64,000 nt of DNA from an unicellular cyanobacterium SU2. GTDB taxonomy: Bacteria; Cyanobacteriota; Cyanobacteriia; Cyanobacteriales; Microcystaceae. Of the stretch, positions 51,652-63,700 are shown in pieces (within the stretch, counting starts at the first letter, position 1; every line of letters starts with the position of its first letter). Below the pieces are notes generated by a model. The model saw only the letters and a list, made by a program, of their open reading frames with translations, was not told the origin of the DNA and ran no database searches. The position numbers were made by a program, and so were the translations under genes. The stretch lies in contig NEED01000075.1 in assembly GCA_002110465.1 (NCBI GenBank), positions 186,001 through 250,000 of the forward strand, written 5' to 3'.

Positions 51652-52623
51652 ATGAACAACAAAACGACTCGACGAACCTTTCTTATCGGTAGTATCGCAG
51701 CCGCTACCGCAGTTGGCACTAAAACCCTTACCCAACAAAGCAAAACTCCCCCATCAATCATCTCTATTCCTCAATCGATGCCAGAAAGAGTATTAGGGAA
51801 AACGAATCTTAGTTTACCGATTTTTGGTTTAGGTGGTGCGGGGCGAACCCCTTTATCTAAACATGGTCAGGAGAAAGAAGCGATCGCTATTGTCGAACGA
51901 GCATTAGCTTTAGGCGTGCGTTACTATGATACGGCAGCTAATTATGGACCGAGTGAAGAGTATTTGGGGAAAATTTTACCCCCCTATCGCCGTGAAATCT
52001 TTCTCAATAGTAAAACAAAAGTCCGCGATCGCGATGGAGCTTGGCGAGAGTTGGAGCGATCACTAAAACGTTTGAACACTGATTACCTGGATAGTTGGCA
52101 ATTACATAGTGTTTCCTCTGACGAAGACTTAGAACAAATTTTCAAGAAAAATGGAGCTATTAAAGCTTTTGAGGAAGCTAAAGAGCAAAAAATAGTCAAA
52201 TATATCGGAATTACTGGACATCACGAACCGGATATTATTGTAAAAGGTTTAGAACGCTATCCTTTTGATACGACCCTAGTATCGATTAACGCTGCAGATA
52301 TTCATCATCCGCGACCGTTTTCCTCGATAGTGTTACCAGTAGCCCAAGGGAAAAAGGTCGGGGTTATTGCGATGAAAGTTCCGGCTTACGGACGCTTATT
52401 TAAACCTGGGATTTTAGAGGGGATGGAACAAGCAATGGGTTATACACTTTCCTTATCAGGGGTACATTCATGTATTATTGCTGCGGAAAATCCCGAACAA
52501 TTAGAATCTAATATACGGGTAGCACAGGCTTTTCAACCATTTAATGAAACACAAATGAAATCTATAGAACAACTTACGGCGAATGCAGGGGAAGATGGAC
52601 GATTTTTCCGTAGGTGGACTTAA
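51652..52623 (+). CDS. Aldo/keto reductase with Tat signal
   Basis: The 323-residue protein begins with a twin-arginine signal (TTRRTFLIGSIAAATAVG, residues 4-21), implying export folded with cofactor. The body is an AKR TIM barrel: GVRYYDTAANYGPSEEYLGK (Asp and Tyr of the active site), the STKT-like SKTKVRDRDG strand, DSWQLHSV near 160 and KVGVIAMKVPAYG. It resembles cyanobacterial family members annotated as aldo/keto reductases with Tat signals. The substrate is unknown. No partner gene is adjacent. Confidence 0.9.
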   Translation: MNNKTTRRTFLIGSIAAATAVGTKTLTQQSKTPPSIISIPQSMPERVLGKTNLSLPIFGLGGAGRTPLSKHGQEKEAIAIVERALALGVRYYDTAANYGPSEEYLGKILPPYRREIFLNSKTKVRDRDGAWRELERSLKRLNTDYLDSWQLHSVSSDEDLEQIFKKNGAIKAFEEAKEQKIVKYIGITGHHEPDIIVKGLERYPFDTTLVSINAADIHHPRPFSSIVLPVAQGKKVGVIAMKVPAYGRLFKPGILEGMEQAMGYTLSLSGVHSCIIAAENPEQLESNIRVAQAFQPFNETQMKSIEQLTANAGEDGRFFRRWT

Positions 52624-53144
52624 GAAACTGACCAGTTTTTAATTTTTAACCGAATGTCGGGCAGAATTGCCTAACGTTCTATACCTTAGGGATGAATGCC
52701 CGACCAATAAATAAACGGCGAAGCATCCACTTTCTATAGGCACTCGCGGAGCGAGACCGCCACGGGATATACAGTTGAGTGGGTTCGTGAATTAGCCAGA
52801 CGTTATAATCGTTCGGGGATTGAAGGATTAGGGGTTGGGGTAGTTCACTGACAAGTTATTGGTCTTTGAGACTTTTCGCGCTAAAAGCGACGAAGATTCT
52901 TGCACCAAGAAAACTTCGATGGGCATTGTCAAGATGCCTCTAATAGCTCAAACTTGTTCAGAGACAAGCATCACCTTTACTTAATTTTTGCTTTCCGAGT
53001 CCATCACTAAGCCAGATTGATACGCTCATCATCCTGCGATTACTTGCTCGTCTAGTCGTTATGCTTGTTGCATTCGGTTCTTCGTTGCTGGCATTTCTCC
53101 ATCCTAGGAATGATTCATCACGTAGATTGTGTTAATCGAAGAAT
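52624..53144. other. Repeat-rich intergenic region with transposase fragment
   Basis: The 521-base gap contains a CTCGCGGAGCGAG palindrome near 52742-52754, the IS630-like fragment at 52762-52851 and a CG-richer stretch near 52860-52920. From about 52950 to 53140 nothing is recognised. No intact gene is present; the region looks like degraded mobile DNA. Confidence 0.5.
52762..52851 (+). pseudogene. IS630-family transposase N-terminal fragment
   Basis: Codons 52762-52851 read TGYTVEWVRELARRYNRSGI, EGLGVGVVH and a stop. This resembles the helix-turn-helix part of IS630-type cyanobacterial transposases (YT-x2-WVR-x2-VRRYN-x-GPEGL). Only about 29 codons remain, so it is a relic. Confidence 0.5.
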
Positions 53145-53954
53145 TTATGCAGATGGAGGCAAATGGGCTGGTAATACGGTGAGGCAAGCTAGGATGATAT
53201 AGGTAAGGGCAAAGTAGGTTTCAAAGCGGGCGATATGCTCAAAGCGGCAATGACAATACCAGTCTCGTTGCCAAATGATAACAGCCATCTTCAATAAGGC
53301 TACACCAAAGGTCAGTGCGGTGAGTAACGGTAACCAACCGAGGCCGTACAGTAAACCTAGGCAAGCGATAGCACTGCTATGATACATTAATCCACCGTTT
53401 AAAGAGCTAGTTTTAGACTTACGCAGCTTGATGGTAAAAACAGCACTGGAGAAAAAGAGTGTGTTTAGCAACCATAGTCCAAAGGCTTTGATACTTAGCC
53501 CATCAGCAGTGGTTCCGTAAACAAACACGCTTGATAGGCAGATGGCCGCAAACATCAAAATTTCGATGTCGATTGCCTTTTGCCGACGCTGAAGCACTGC
53601 CAGCACGTTAACCCCTAAAGCAATCATCCCACAAAAGACCACCCAGAGCAGACAAGGGTGTTGAATTGTTAGCCAAGTCGCAATGAATATCGCCCCACCA
53701 CCGTAAACCCCAGACCAAAAAAGATAACGAGGTTTCCAACTACGTCGCTGCTTAATTTGTACAGTTAAGGGATGCTCGGCTTGCAAGCCTAAAAAAGCTC
53801 CTAGACAAGCAAGGGAGGTTTGCCAATTCCAGGCTTGTGCTAAGGATGCGCCAGTTAAAAAAGCCCCCATCAGCACTAATAACACTCCCTGTTCAGGAGA
53901 AAAAGTTGGTTGATACCAGGGCTTACCAGCATTCTTCCCTATTTGTCTTCCCAT
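53145..53954 (-). CDS. YwiC-like family membrane protein
   Basis: The 269-residue protein has about eight hydrophobic helices. The N-terminus WYQPTFSPEQGVLLVLMGAFLTGAS, followed by LQAEHPLTVQIKQRR, matches the YwiC-like (PF14256) pattern. A large number of aromatic residues and a CHCRFEHIARFETYF segment lie near the C-terminus. The function of the family is not established. The gene is monocistronic and flanked by mobile-DNA remnants to its left. Confidence 0.6.
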   Translation of the reverse strand: MGRQIGKNAGKPWYQPTFSPEQGVLLVLMGAFLTGASLAQAWNWQTSLACLGAFLGLQAEHPLTVQIKQRRSWKPRYLFWSGVYGGGAIFIATWLTIQHPCLLWVVFCGMIALGVNVLAVLQRRQKAIDIEILMFAAICLSSVFVYGTTADGLSIKAFGLWLLNTLFFSSAVFTIKLRKSKTSSLNGGLMYHSSAIACLGLLYGLGWLPLLTALTFGVALLKMAVIIWQRDWYCHCRFEHIARFETYFALTYIILACLTVLPAHLPPSA

Positions 53955-54136
53955 AAAAGTTTCTCAATACGCTTAACGGTTTATCTATACGATAGTGCGA
54001 AGAGCCCAGGTAAGAATGGTCATTATTGACAAAAATTATTAATTAATATCAGCTAATGTTGATATAGAAAAAGTTCAATTTCTTGAATCTAAAATTCTGC
54101 ATTCTTAAATTCTACGTTCTGCGATAAGTAGCTTAA

Positions 54137-56098
54137 TTAGGGATTATTATTAGGCTCGGTTGAATCACTATAATTAGTCTCCATAACTGGATCATTAGTC
54201 CGAGGAATGGCAGGGGCTGGAGGGGCTGGAGGCATGAAGGTTGCTGGAGGGGCTGAAGGGGCGGGGGGATTAAGGGCTCTTTGCCATGCCTTTATTTGTG
54301 TTTGAGCGCGACTGTAAGCGGCACTTTCGACAGGAATCATGCTGGCAAGATCAACCGCCTGTTTTAACAACGCTCTGCGGGCTTGATCTTCTGCGATAGA
54401 TAATAGTTGATAACTCCAACGGTTGAGGGCTTGTCGACTTTGACTACTGACATCGGTCGAAGAAGGAATTTTACGAACAACTTCAATAGCTGAACCCAAC
54501 GATTGAGGGGTTCTTCCTTGAGCGATCGCAAAGGCTTCTTGAAGATCTTTTTGAGCTTTAATTTCTTGTCGCCACTGACGAATGTTGTTTTGAGCTTCTT
54601 GATAAAGTACCCGACCTCGCCTAATTTGGTTAGCGGTTTGAATGGCTTGATTATAATCTTTAGAATTCCCTAGAGAAATTGCTTGATCAAGGATCGGACG
54701 ATCTTCTTGTTTTTGAATATTAGTACGCCAGCGACGGATATTTTGTTGCGCCTCCTGATAAAGAGTACGGTTAGAGGTAATCATACTGGCTTTGGCGATC
54801 GCTTCTTGGAGAGCAGCAATAGTTCCCATGCGGGCAAGATCTTGAGCTTGATCTAAAATCGGTTGGTCTTCAGCCAGTTGAATCTCACGGGTCCAGCCTC
54901 CAATTTCTCGGCGGGCTTCTTGATAGCGAGGATTTCCTAGAGGAATTAATTCAGCCGTGGCAATGGCTGCGTTTAGATCGTTAATACTCCCTCCACGAGC
55001 AAGATCCTTAGCTTCTTGGAGGTGGGTCACATCTTTAATTTCAAGCTGCCAACGATTAATTAAATCTTGGGCTTCTTGATAGAGAGGGCGATCAGCGTCA
55101 ATCTCTTGGGCCGAAGCGATGGCTATTTCTAGACTTTCTACAGTCCCCATTTTAGCTTCCATTCCTGCGTTGGCTAAAGCTTTCCAGTCATTCACCTCTT
55201 CCGTTAATGAAAGGCTATAAGGAAGACGATCAACCACATCCAAGAGAGATTGCCAACGACCTGATTCTAATAACCCTTCGATATGATTGATTAACTTGTC
55301 TTTAGCATCCTCAATCAAATTTTGGGCTTCTCGATAGGCGTAGCTCTCAGAGGAAATTTTTTTGGCTTCAGCGATCGCCTCTAACCAATTATCAACTCCC
55401 CCCCGACGGAAAATATTATAGGCTTTATCGAGTTTACTGCTTTCTTCTTGGGCTACTTGAATGTTTTTAACCGTTTCATCGTACTTGGTGGTTGCCCAAT
55501 ATTTATTTTTGACGCTCAATAGTTTAACGGCTGAACGGAAGGCTTCATTCCACTCCGATTCTCGTAACTTTTCTTCAACTTCGGCAAAAATTTCTTCTCC
55601 TTCTTGCCATAGCGATCGCCATTGTTCGATTCTTTCTTCAACCACACTATAAACTTGAACGTGACTCGGAACTTTGCGAGCGATGGTGATGGCTTCTTCG
55701 AGTTGTCCTTGTTGAAATTGTTCTTCAGCGATATCGAGTACCGCGATCGCCCATTCTTCCACACTTTTGTTAATTTCGCTTCGTAGGGGATGATCCGAGG
55801 GTAAAGCTTCTACTAAGTTAATCGCTTTGAGCAAGCTGTCTACCGTTCCTTGATCGGCTTCAATTTGAGCGCAATAGATCCGCATTGACGCTGAAGCAAT
55901 TGGCCAAAAAATTCTCGTACATTGGGGAGATTTTGGGAGTCTGAGCAACATCGAGGTGGCCGTAAATCCCACCGTTCCCGAGGCGATGATCAGGGCGATC
56001 GCCCACAGTTGCCAAGGTACGTTACTCAGTTTGAAAAAAACTTTCTTTTGTACCGGAAATTCCTTAACTGCGATCGTCTGTTTAGTAGATTGATTCAT
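54137..56098 (-). CDS. Membrane-anchored helical-repeat protein with Pro-rich tail
   Basis: The 653-residue protein has one N-terminal transmembrane helix (LWAIALIIASGTVGFTATSML, about 31-51) and then about ten helical hairpin repeats with the core xAIxxAxxIxxxxxxYQEAQxxIxxW, for example LYQEAQDLINRW, LYQEAQQNIRRW and LYQEAQNNIRQW. These resemble TPR/SEL1-like solenoids with a Trp at the end of each unit. The tail is rich in Pro and Ala (PAPSAPPATFMPPAPPAPAIP). This layout is common in uncharacterised cyanobacterial envelope proteins. It is transcribed divergently from the DUF2996 gene. Confidence 0.7.
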   Translation of the reverse strand: MNQSTKQTIAVKEFPVQKKVFFKLSNVPWQLWAIALIIASGTVGFTATSMLLRLPKSPQCTRIFWPIASASMRIYCAQIEADQGTVDSLLKAINLVEALPSDHPLRSEINKSVEEWAIAVLDIAEEQFQQGQLEEAITIARKVPSHVQVYSVVEERIEQWRSLWQEGEEIFAEVEEKLRESEWNEAFRSAVKLLSVKNKYWATTKYDETVKNIQVAQEESSKLDKAYNIFRRGGVDNWLEAIAEAKKISSESYAYREAQNLIEDAKDKLINHIEGLLESGRWQSLLDVVDRLPYSLSLTEEVNDWKALANAGMEAKMGTVESLEIAIASAQEIDADRPLYQEAQDLINRWQLEIKDVTHLQEAKDLARGGSINDLNAAIATAELIPLGNPRYQEARREIGGWTREIQLAEDQPILDQAQDLARMGTIAALQEAIAKASMITSNRTLYQEAQQNIRRWRTNIQKQEDRPILDQAISLGNSKDYNQAIQTANQIRRGRVLYQEAQNNIRQWRQEIKAQKDLQEAFAIAQGRTPQSLGSAIEVVRKIPSSTDVSSQSRQALNRWSYQLLSIAEDQARRALLKQAVDLASMIPVESAAYSRAQTQIKAWQRALNPPAPSAPPATFMPPAPPAPAIPRTNDPVMETNYSDSTEPNNNP

Positions 56099-56337
56099 AG
56101 CTCAAGAGACCATAATGTCCCGATTTTTCCTCATCACCCACAAAGGTTTTGTTGGTTATTATCCCTAAATTTTTCTTAAGTAGCAAATTCTAACATAATA
56201 ATCTTGAGAAATTCTTAGTCTGTGTTGAAGGGGGTCGTCTTTGGGGGATGATTCCTTATTAGAGGTATCCTAAAGAAGATACTGACTTTTCGAGCATTCG
56301 CTGAGTGCGATCGCCGTTTTACCCAATCATTTTGATT

Positions 56338-56778
56338 ATGGCAGAAGAAACTACTCCTAAAGCTAAGGCTAAACCTCCAGCAAAAAAGAAGGAAAAACCC
56401 CCTGCTCTTGAAGATAAACCTTTTACTGAGTTTATGGAGCAGCATTTTACCCCGACTTTACAAAAGAAATTAACGGAAACAGGACTGACTGATGTTGAGT
56501 TATCCTTTTCTCAAAACAAGCTACCTTTCTCTGATGCTAATTCTAGTGAGGAATGTTGGCAGGTCATAGGAACTTGGAATAAGGGTCAACGTCAGTTTAG
56601 TTTGTATTTCCTAGAAGAGGATATTGGCGGACCGAAAGCTTTTTCCTATGCGGTTAATGGTCGTCCTCCGAGTACCATTGAATCTTTTATGATTGATGAA
56701 CGCAAAATCACCCTTGATTTAATGGTTTTGTACACTTTGCAACGCCTTAATGGTCAAAAGTGGCTCACTCGTAATTAA
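56338..56778 (+). CDS. DUF2996 family protein
   Basis: The frame is open from 56305, but ATG 56338 gives MAEETTPKAKAKPPAKKKEK, a Lys/Pro/Ala-rich N-terminus typical of the family (146 residues). The core TEFMEQHFTPTLQKKLTETGLTDVELSF, then CWQVIGTWNKGQRQFSLYFLEEDI and KAFSYAVNGRPPSTIESFMIDERKITLDL matches DUF2996. The family appears confined to cyanobacteria and plastids; function unknown. It is divergent from the helical-repeat gene, with a HIP1-like GCGATCGC near 56307-56314. Confidence 0.85.
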   Translation: MAEETTPKAKAKPPAKKKEKPPALEDKPFTEFMEQHFTPTLQKKLTETGLTDVELSFSQNKLPFSDANSSEECWQVIGTWNKGQRQFSLYFLEEDIGGPKAFSYAVNGRPPSTIESFMIDERKITLDLMVLYTLQRLNGQKWLTRN

Positions 56779-56899
56779 TTTCAATATACCTGACAGAGCA
56801 ACCTGCTAAAGGTAATCTTTCCTGAGATATAAGGGCATAATATATTTATGCCCTGTAATTTTATTAATTGATGTTAATAATAAAGAAAATTATAAGAAT

Positions 56900-57487
56900 A
56901 TGGTTACTCAAGTTCAAACTCAATCTTACACACCGCAAGCGTATTTAGAACTGGAAGAAAAAGCAGATTCTAAACATGAATATCGAGATGGGGAAATTAT
57001 TCCAATGGCAGGCGGTACAACCAATCATAACAAAATTGCTGGTAATTTTTACAGTTATCTCCGATTTGCTCTAAAAGGGCAAAAATATGATACTTATATT
57101 GGAGATGTTCGCCTCTGGGTTCCGAGTCATCGTCTCTATACTTATCCTGATATTATGTTGATTGAAGGTGAACCTATTTATGAAGGAAAAGGCACAACGA
57201 CGGTAATTAATCCCTGTTTAATTGGAGAAGTCCTCTCGAAATCCACCCAAAATTATGACCAGGGGGATAAGTTTCGGTTTTATCGTTCTCTTGAAACTTT
57301 TGAAGAGTATGTTTTAATCGCACAAGATAAGATATTAATTATGCAATATTCTAAAACTTCTGAAGGTCATTGGTTACTTCAAGAATATGAAGACGAAAAG
57401 GCGATTATTAAGTTAAAATCTCTTCCTTTAGAAATTAATATTCAGGATTTCTATGAAGGGGTGAACTTAACAGAAAGTGAGGAGTAA
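56900..57487 (+). CDS. Uma2 family (DUF820) protein
   Basis: The 195-residue protein has YLELEEKADSKHEYRDGEIIPMAGGTTNHNKIAGN at the start, YPDIMLIEGEP near 93, CLIGEVLSKSTQNYDQGDKFRFYRSLETFEEYVLI near 110-145 and an acidic C-terminus. This is a full-length Uma2 protein with the PD-(D/E)xK-like acidic pair intact. It belongs to a different subgroup from the copy at 331-894. Function unsettled. It precedes apcE by 298 bases and is probably independent. Confidence 0.9.
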   Translation: MVTQVQTQSYTPQAYLELEEKADSKHEYRDGEIIPMAGGTTNHNKIAGNFYSYLRFALKGQKYDTYIGDVRLWVPSHRLYTYPDIMLIEGEPIYEGKGTTTVINPCLIGEVLSKSTQNYDQGDKFRFYRSLETFEEYVLIAQDKILIMQYSKTSEGHWLLQEYEDEKAIIKLKSLPLEINIQDFYEGVNLTESEE

Positions 57488-60493
<3,006 letters not shown>

Positions 60494-60530
60494 TTTGTTC
60501 AGCCAAATCTAAGTTAAATCCCCTTTTGAT

Positions 60531-60572
60531 GTAGAGGCGTTGGAAACAACGTCTCTTTTCTTGCTCTTTTTA
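60531..60572 (+). terminator. apcE terminator built from a dispersed palindrome
   Basis: AGAGGCGTTG (60533-60542), a GAAA tetraloop and CAACGTCTCT (60547-60556) pair fully, with one G-T wobble; TTTTCTTGCTCTTTTT follows. The sequence matches the GTAGAGRCG-type palindrome at 8421-8448, but its right arm has changed from CTAC to a T-run. Confidence 0.8.
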
Positions 60573-60630
60573 GTGATGTCATAGTGGTACAAAAATTACA
60601 GCAACTTGCGAGTTAATATCATATACTTTT

Positions 60631-60653
60631 GGGCGCAAGCCTTGCGCCTCTAC
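60631..60653. repeat. GGGCGCAAG/CTTGCGCC palindrome
   Basis: GGCGCAAG and CTTGCGCC pair over 8 bases with one base between, followed by TCTAC. It is a GC-rich island in AT-rich DNA and looks like a second type of dispersed palindrome. Confidence 0.5.
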
Positions 60654-60682
60654 AATCAACAACGTACCTCATTAAGTCACAA

Positions 60683-60766
60683 ACTGCTGTAGTTAGGACA
60701 TATAGACTTTTGTGAAAGGTAACAGGCAACAGAAAAACGTCCTAACCTTAATGCGTAGTGCTATAG
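60683..60766. mobile_element. MITE-like element, second copy
   Basis: The right end (60739-60766) reads GTCCTAACCTTAATG then CGTAGTGCTATAG; read in reverse it matches the left arm of the element at 46698. The left end (60683-60699) is degenerate, sharing TAGTTAGGAC. The body of about 40 bases is unrelated in sequence to the first copy. Confidence 0.45.
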
Positions 60767-60785
60767 TAAAGAGTTTTTTAATTAA

Positions 60786-63700
60786 TTACCTGAACATGAA
60801 ATCGGTAGCATCAATTTGATCGGAAGTTACTCCTTCTAAAGTTACCAGAGGAAGTTGATAGTCAGGTAACAATTGACCAAAGGGTGATAGGTGGATTTGA
60901 GCATTATTGCTACCGTTTGTTGTGACACTTACTAAATCTTCAAAGGGACTTTCTCCTAAAATGGTGTCTAAGTCATATCCAAAAGCAGTATAGAGACTAT
61001 AAAGAGATCGCAAGTCAATTAAATCGTCATCGATCGCCTTAAAATCGGCAATTACATCGCCAAAATCATCGATACTGTCATAGATGTAGGTATCTTTTCC
61101 ACCAAGTCCTGTAATGACTTCTCCCCCAATACCACTATTAATTAAATCATCTCCTACAGTTCCTATAACATCAAAATCACGGTCATCAATTAAACTAACC
61201 GTGAAGATTTTTTCTATACTTAATCCGTCGTTGTCCGTACTCTGAACAAGAATGTCAAAATCGGGATTTGTTTCAAAATCAAGTTGACTGGTATCTGCTA
61301 CTTGTAATTCATCTCCAACAATTTTAAACCGTCCTTGGGCATCATCTGCGAGGGTATAGATATGAGTATCTTCTAAGTCTGTATCAATGGTGCTTAATCG
61401 ACCAATTAAAGTATTATTAGGTGCATTTTCTGTGATAGACAGATTGCTAATATTAATATCATTGGGTGAGTCATTAATCGGAGTTACATTAACAGCAAAG
61501 GTATCTTCTATTGTTTCACCATTGGAAGTAGCTTGAATAGTAATTTCTGCAATACCAAATTGATTGGGTAAATAACTTAATATTAGATTATTACTATCAA
61601 TTGAAGCATTAACCAATTCCTTATTACTGTTGACTAAAACTGTTTTAATAATAGCCTCATTATTATTGTCAACATCGTTAAAAATGTTGGCTAAATCAAT
61701 TACTGTGTTCTCTGAATCTTCAGTGACATTAACATCAGGAATCTCATTCTCTACTACGGGTAAATCATCTACAGGGTTAACCGTAACGGTAAAGTTAGTT
61801 TCAACTATTTCCCCATTCGCTAAACCAGTAAGAGTAATTAAAGCTTCTCCTGATTCATTTTCTAGGTAATCTAAGGTTAGTAAATTATTTTCTAAAGTGA
61901 CATTAATTAACCCTTGATTGCTGTTATCAACGGAGATTGAAATCTCATCGCCGTCAGCATCAAAAAAGAGGTTACTAACATCAATGATGTCATTTTCTGC
62001 ATCTTCGTCAACCGAAAAAGAGGCGATCGCCTGATTAACAACTGGCAGATCATCAACTGGGTTAACGGTAATGTTAAAGAGGGTTTCGGAGATATTGCCA
62101 TCATCGCTATCGTTAACGGTAAAGCTGAAATTGTCGCTAAGGGTTTCGCTACCGTCGTGACTATAGGTTAGGCGATCGCTGTTAATATTTGCTTGGGTGA
62201 AAGTGTTACCGAGAATTAATTCAACGCCATCAAGGGTTAAGATTCCGTTGTCGGGAATATTCGTTAAGGTGTAGGTAATTTCGCTGTCTAAGTTATCAGT
62301 ATCAATTACTTTTAATTGACTATTACTAACAATTTTGCTATCGCCTTCATCAAGATTTAAACCTATATTTATTTCAATTTCTGGCGGTTGATTAATTTGT
62401 TTTTCTTGGTTCCCAAAGTCAATATCTGTAAGGATTTCTCCTGCTTCTAGGGTGATAGTATGGACGAGAGATGTTGTATTTTCTGGAATATATAAGGGGT
62501 CATCGGATGCGTCATTTTCTGTATCATTTGTTTCACCCCCTTGGCTAGTATTATCTAGCGTTAAAATATTTTCGGCTAAAGCTAAAATGTTAATTCGAGG
62601 GTAATTTTCCCCTGTATTGATAACATTATCATCTTCGTCATCCCCATCAATAATAAAGTCGCTGGTGGTATCTAATAGGGTGTTAAATTCAGTGAGGGTT
62701 AATTCCCTTCCTAGATATTGTTGGGCGATCTGTTGTCCTAGGGTTGCTATCCCTGTAATGTAAGGGGTAGCTTGGGATGTTCCTCCCATGGTAATGGTTC
62801 CCCCGTTGGCATTTGCCCCTGTAATTAAGATACCTGGCGCAAATACGTCTAAAACGGGATGACGTTGAGAGAAACTAGCAATTCTGTCCTCATCTGTACT
62901 ATAATCAACTGCGCCGTTGCCAAAGGTACGAGAACCGAAGTCATCAGCCCAAACTGCGCCTACTGAGATTACATTAGGATCTATGGCAGGATAGGATAAC
63001 CCTGGTTCACTGTTGAAGGTATAGAAACTGTTTCCTGCGGCTGCTGCAACGAGGATGTTTTGAGAGGCGATCGCGGCTAATTCGTCTCCGATACCATAAC
63101 GAGGGGTTTCGGTTTGCCAGTTTTGGCTATCTCCCAAGGAAAGGTTAACTGAGGCGATATTATAAGTTTGGGCGTTATTGTTAACCCATTGCAATGCTTC
63201 TTCTAAGTCAGCAAATTTACCTGAACCGTTATCAGAAAAGACTTTGAGGACAATAATATCTGATGCTGAGGCGATCCCTGTATAAGTTTCGTCAGAAGAG
63301 GCGATAATACTAGCAACGTGGGAACCATGATTATTTTTATCACTCGCATCATTATCGTTGTCGGCGAAGTCATATTGATAGACTATGCGATCGCTTATTC
63401 CGTTTCCATTATTATCTGTTCCAAAGAAAGGATGATCTAAGTCTGCCCCAGTATCAATAATTACGGTGGCGTAACCTTGTCCTTTGATATTGCTAAAGCG
63501 AGTGTCTGCCCAAAAATCGTCTAAATTAATTAATTTCTTGGCATTACTATTATCTGTTCCTGTAGTATTGGTGGTTGTTAGAGAAGTTTCGTCATCAACG
63601 ATAGTGACGGTTGCTTTGTTTTGTTGTCCAATAATTCCTTGATCTGTAGGGTTTTTCAGTTCGATGGTAAAGTATTCATTGCCTTCAATTTTATTGTCGT

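Noticed and set aside
63194-63196. TTG near 63194 as the start of the subtilase
   Set aside because: The frame continues upstream with the catalytic Asp and His and a Calx-beta domain; this codon is an internal Leu.
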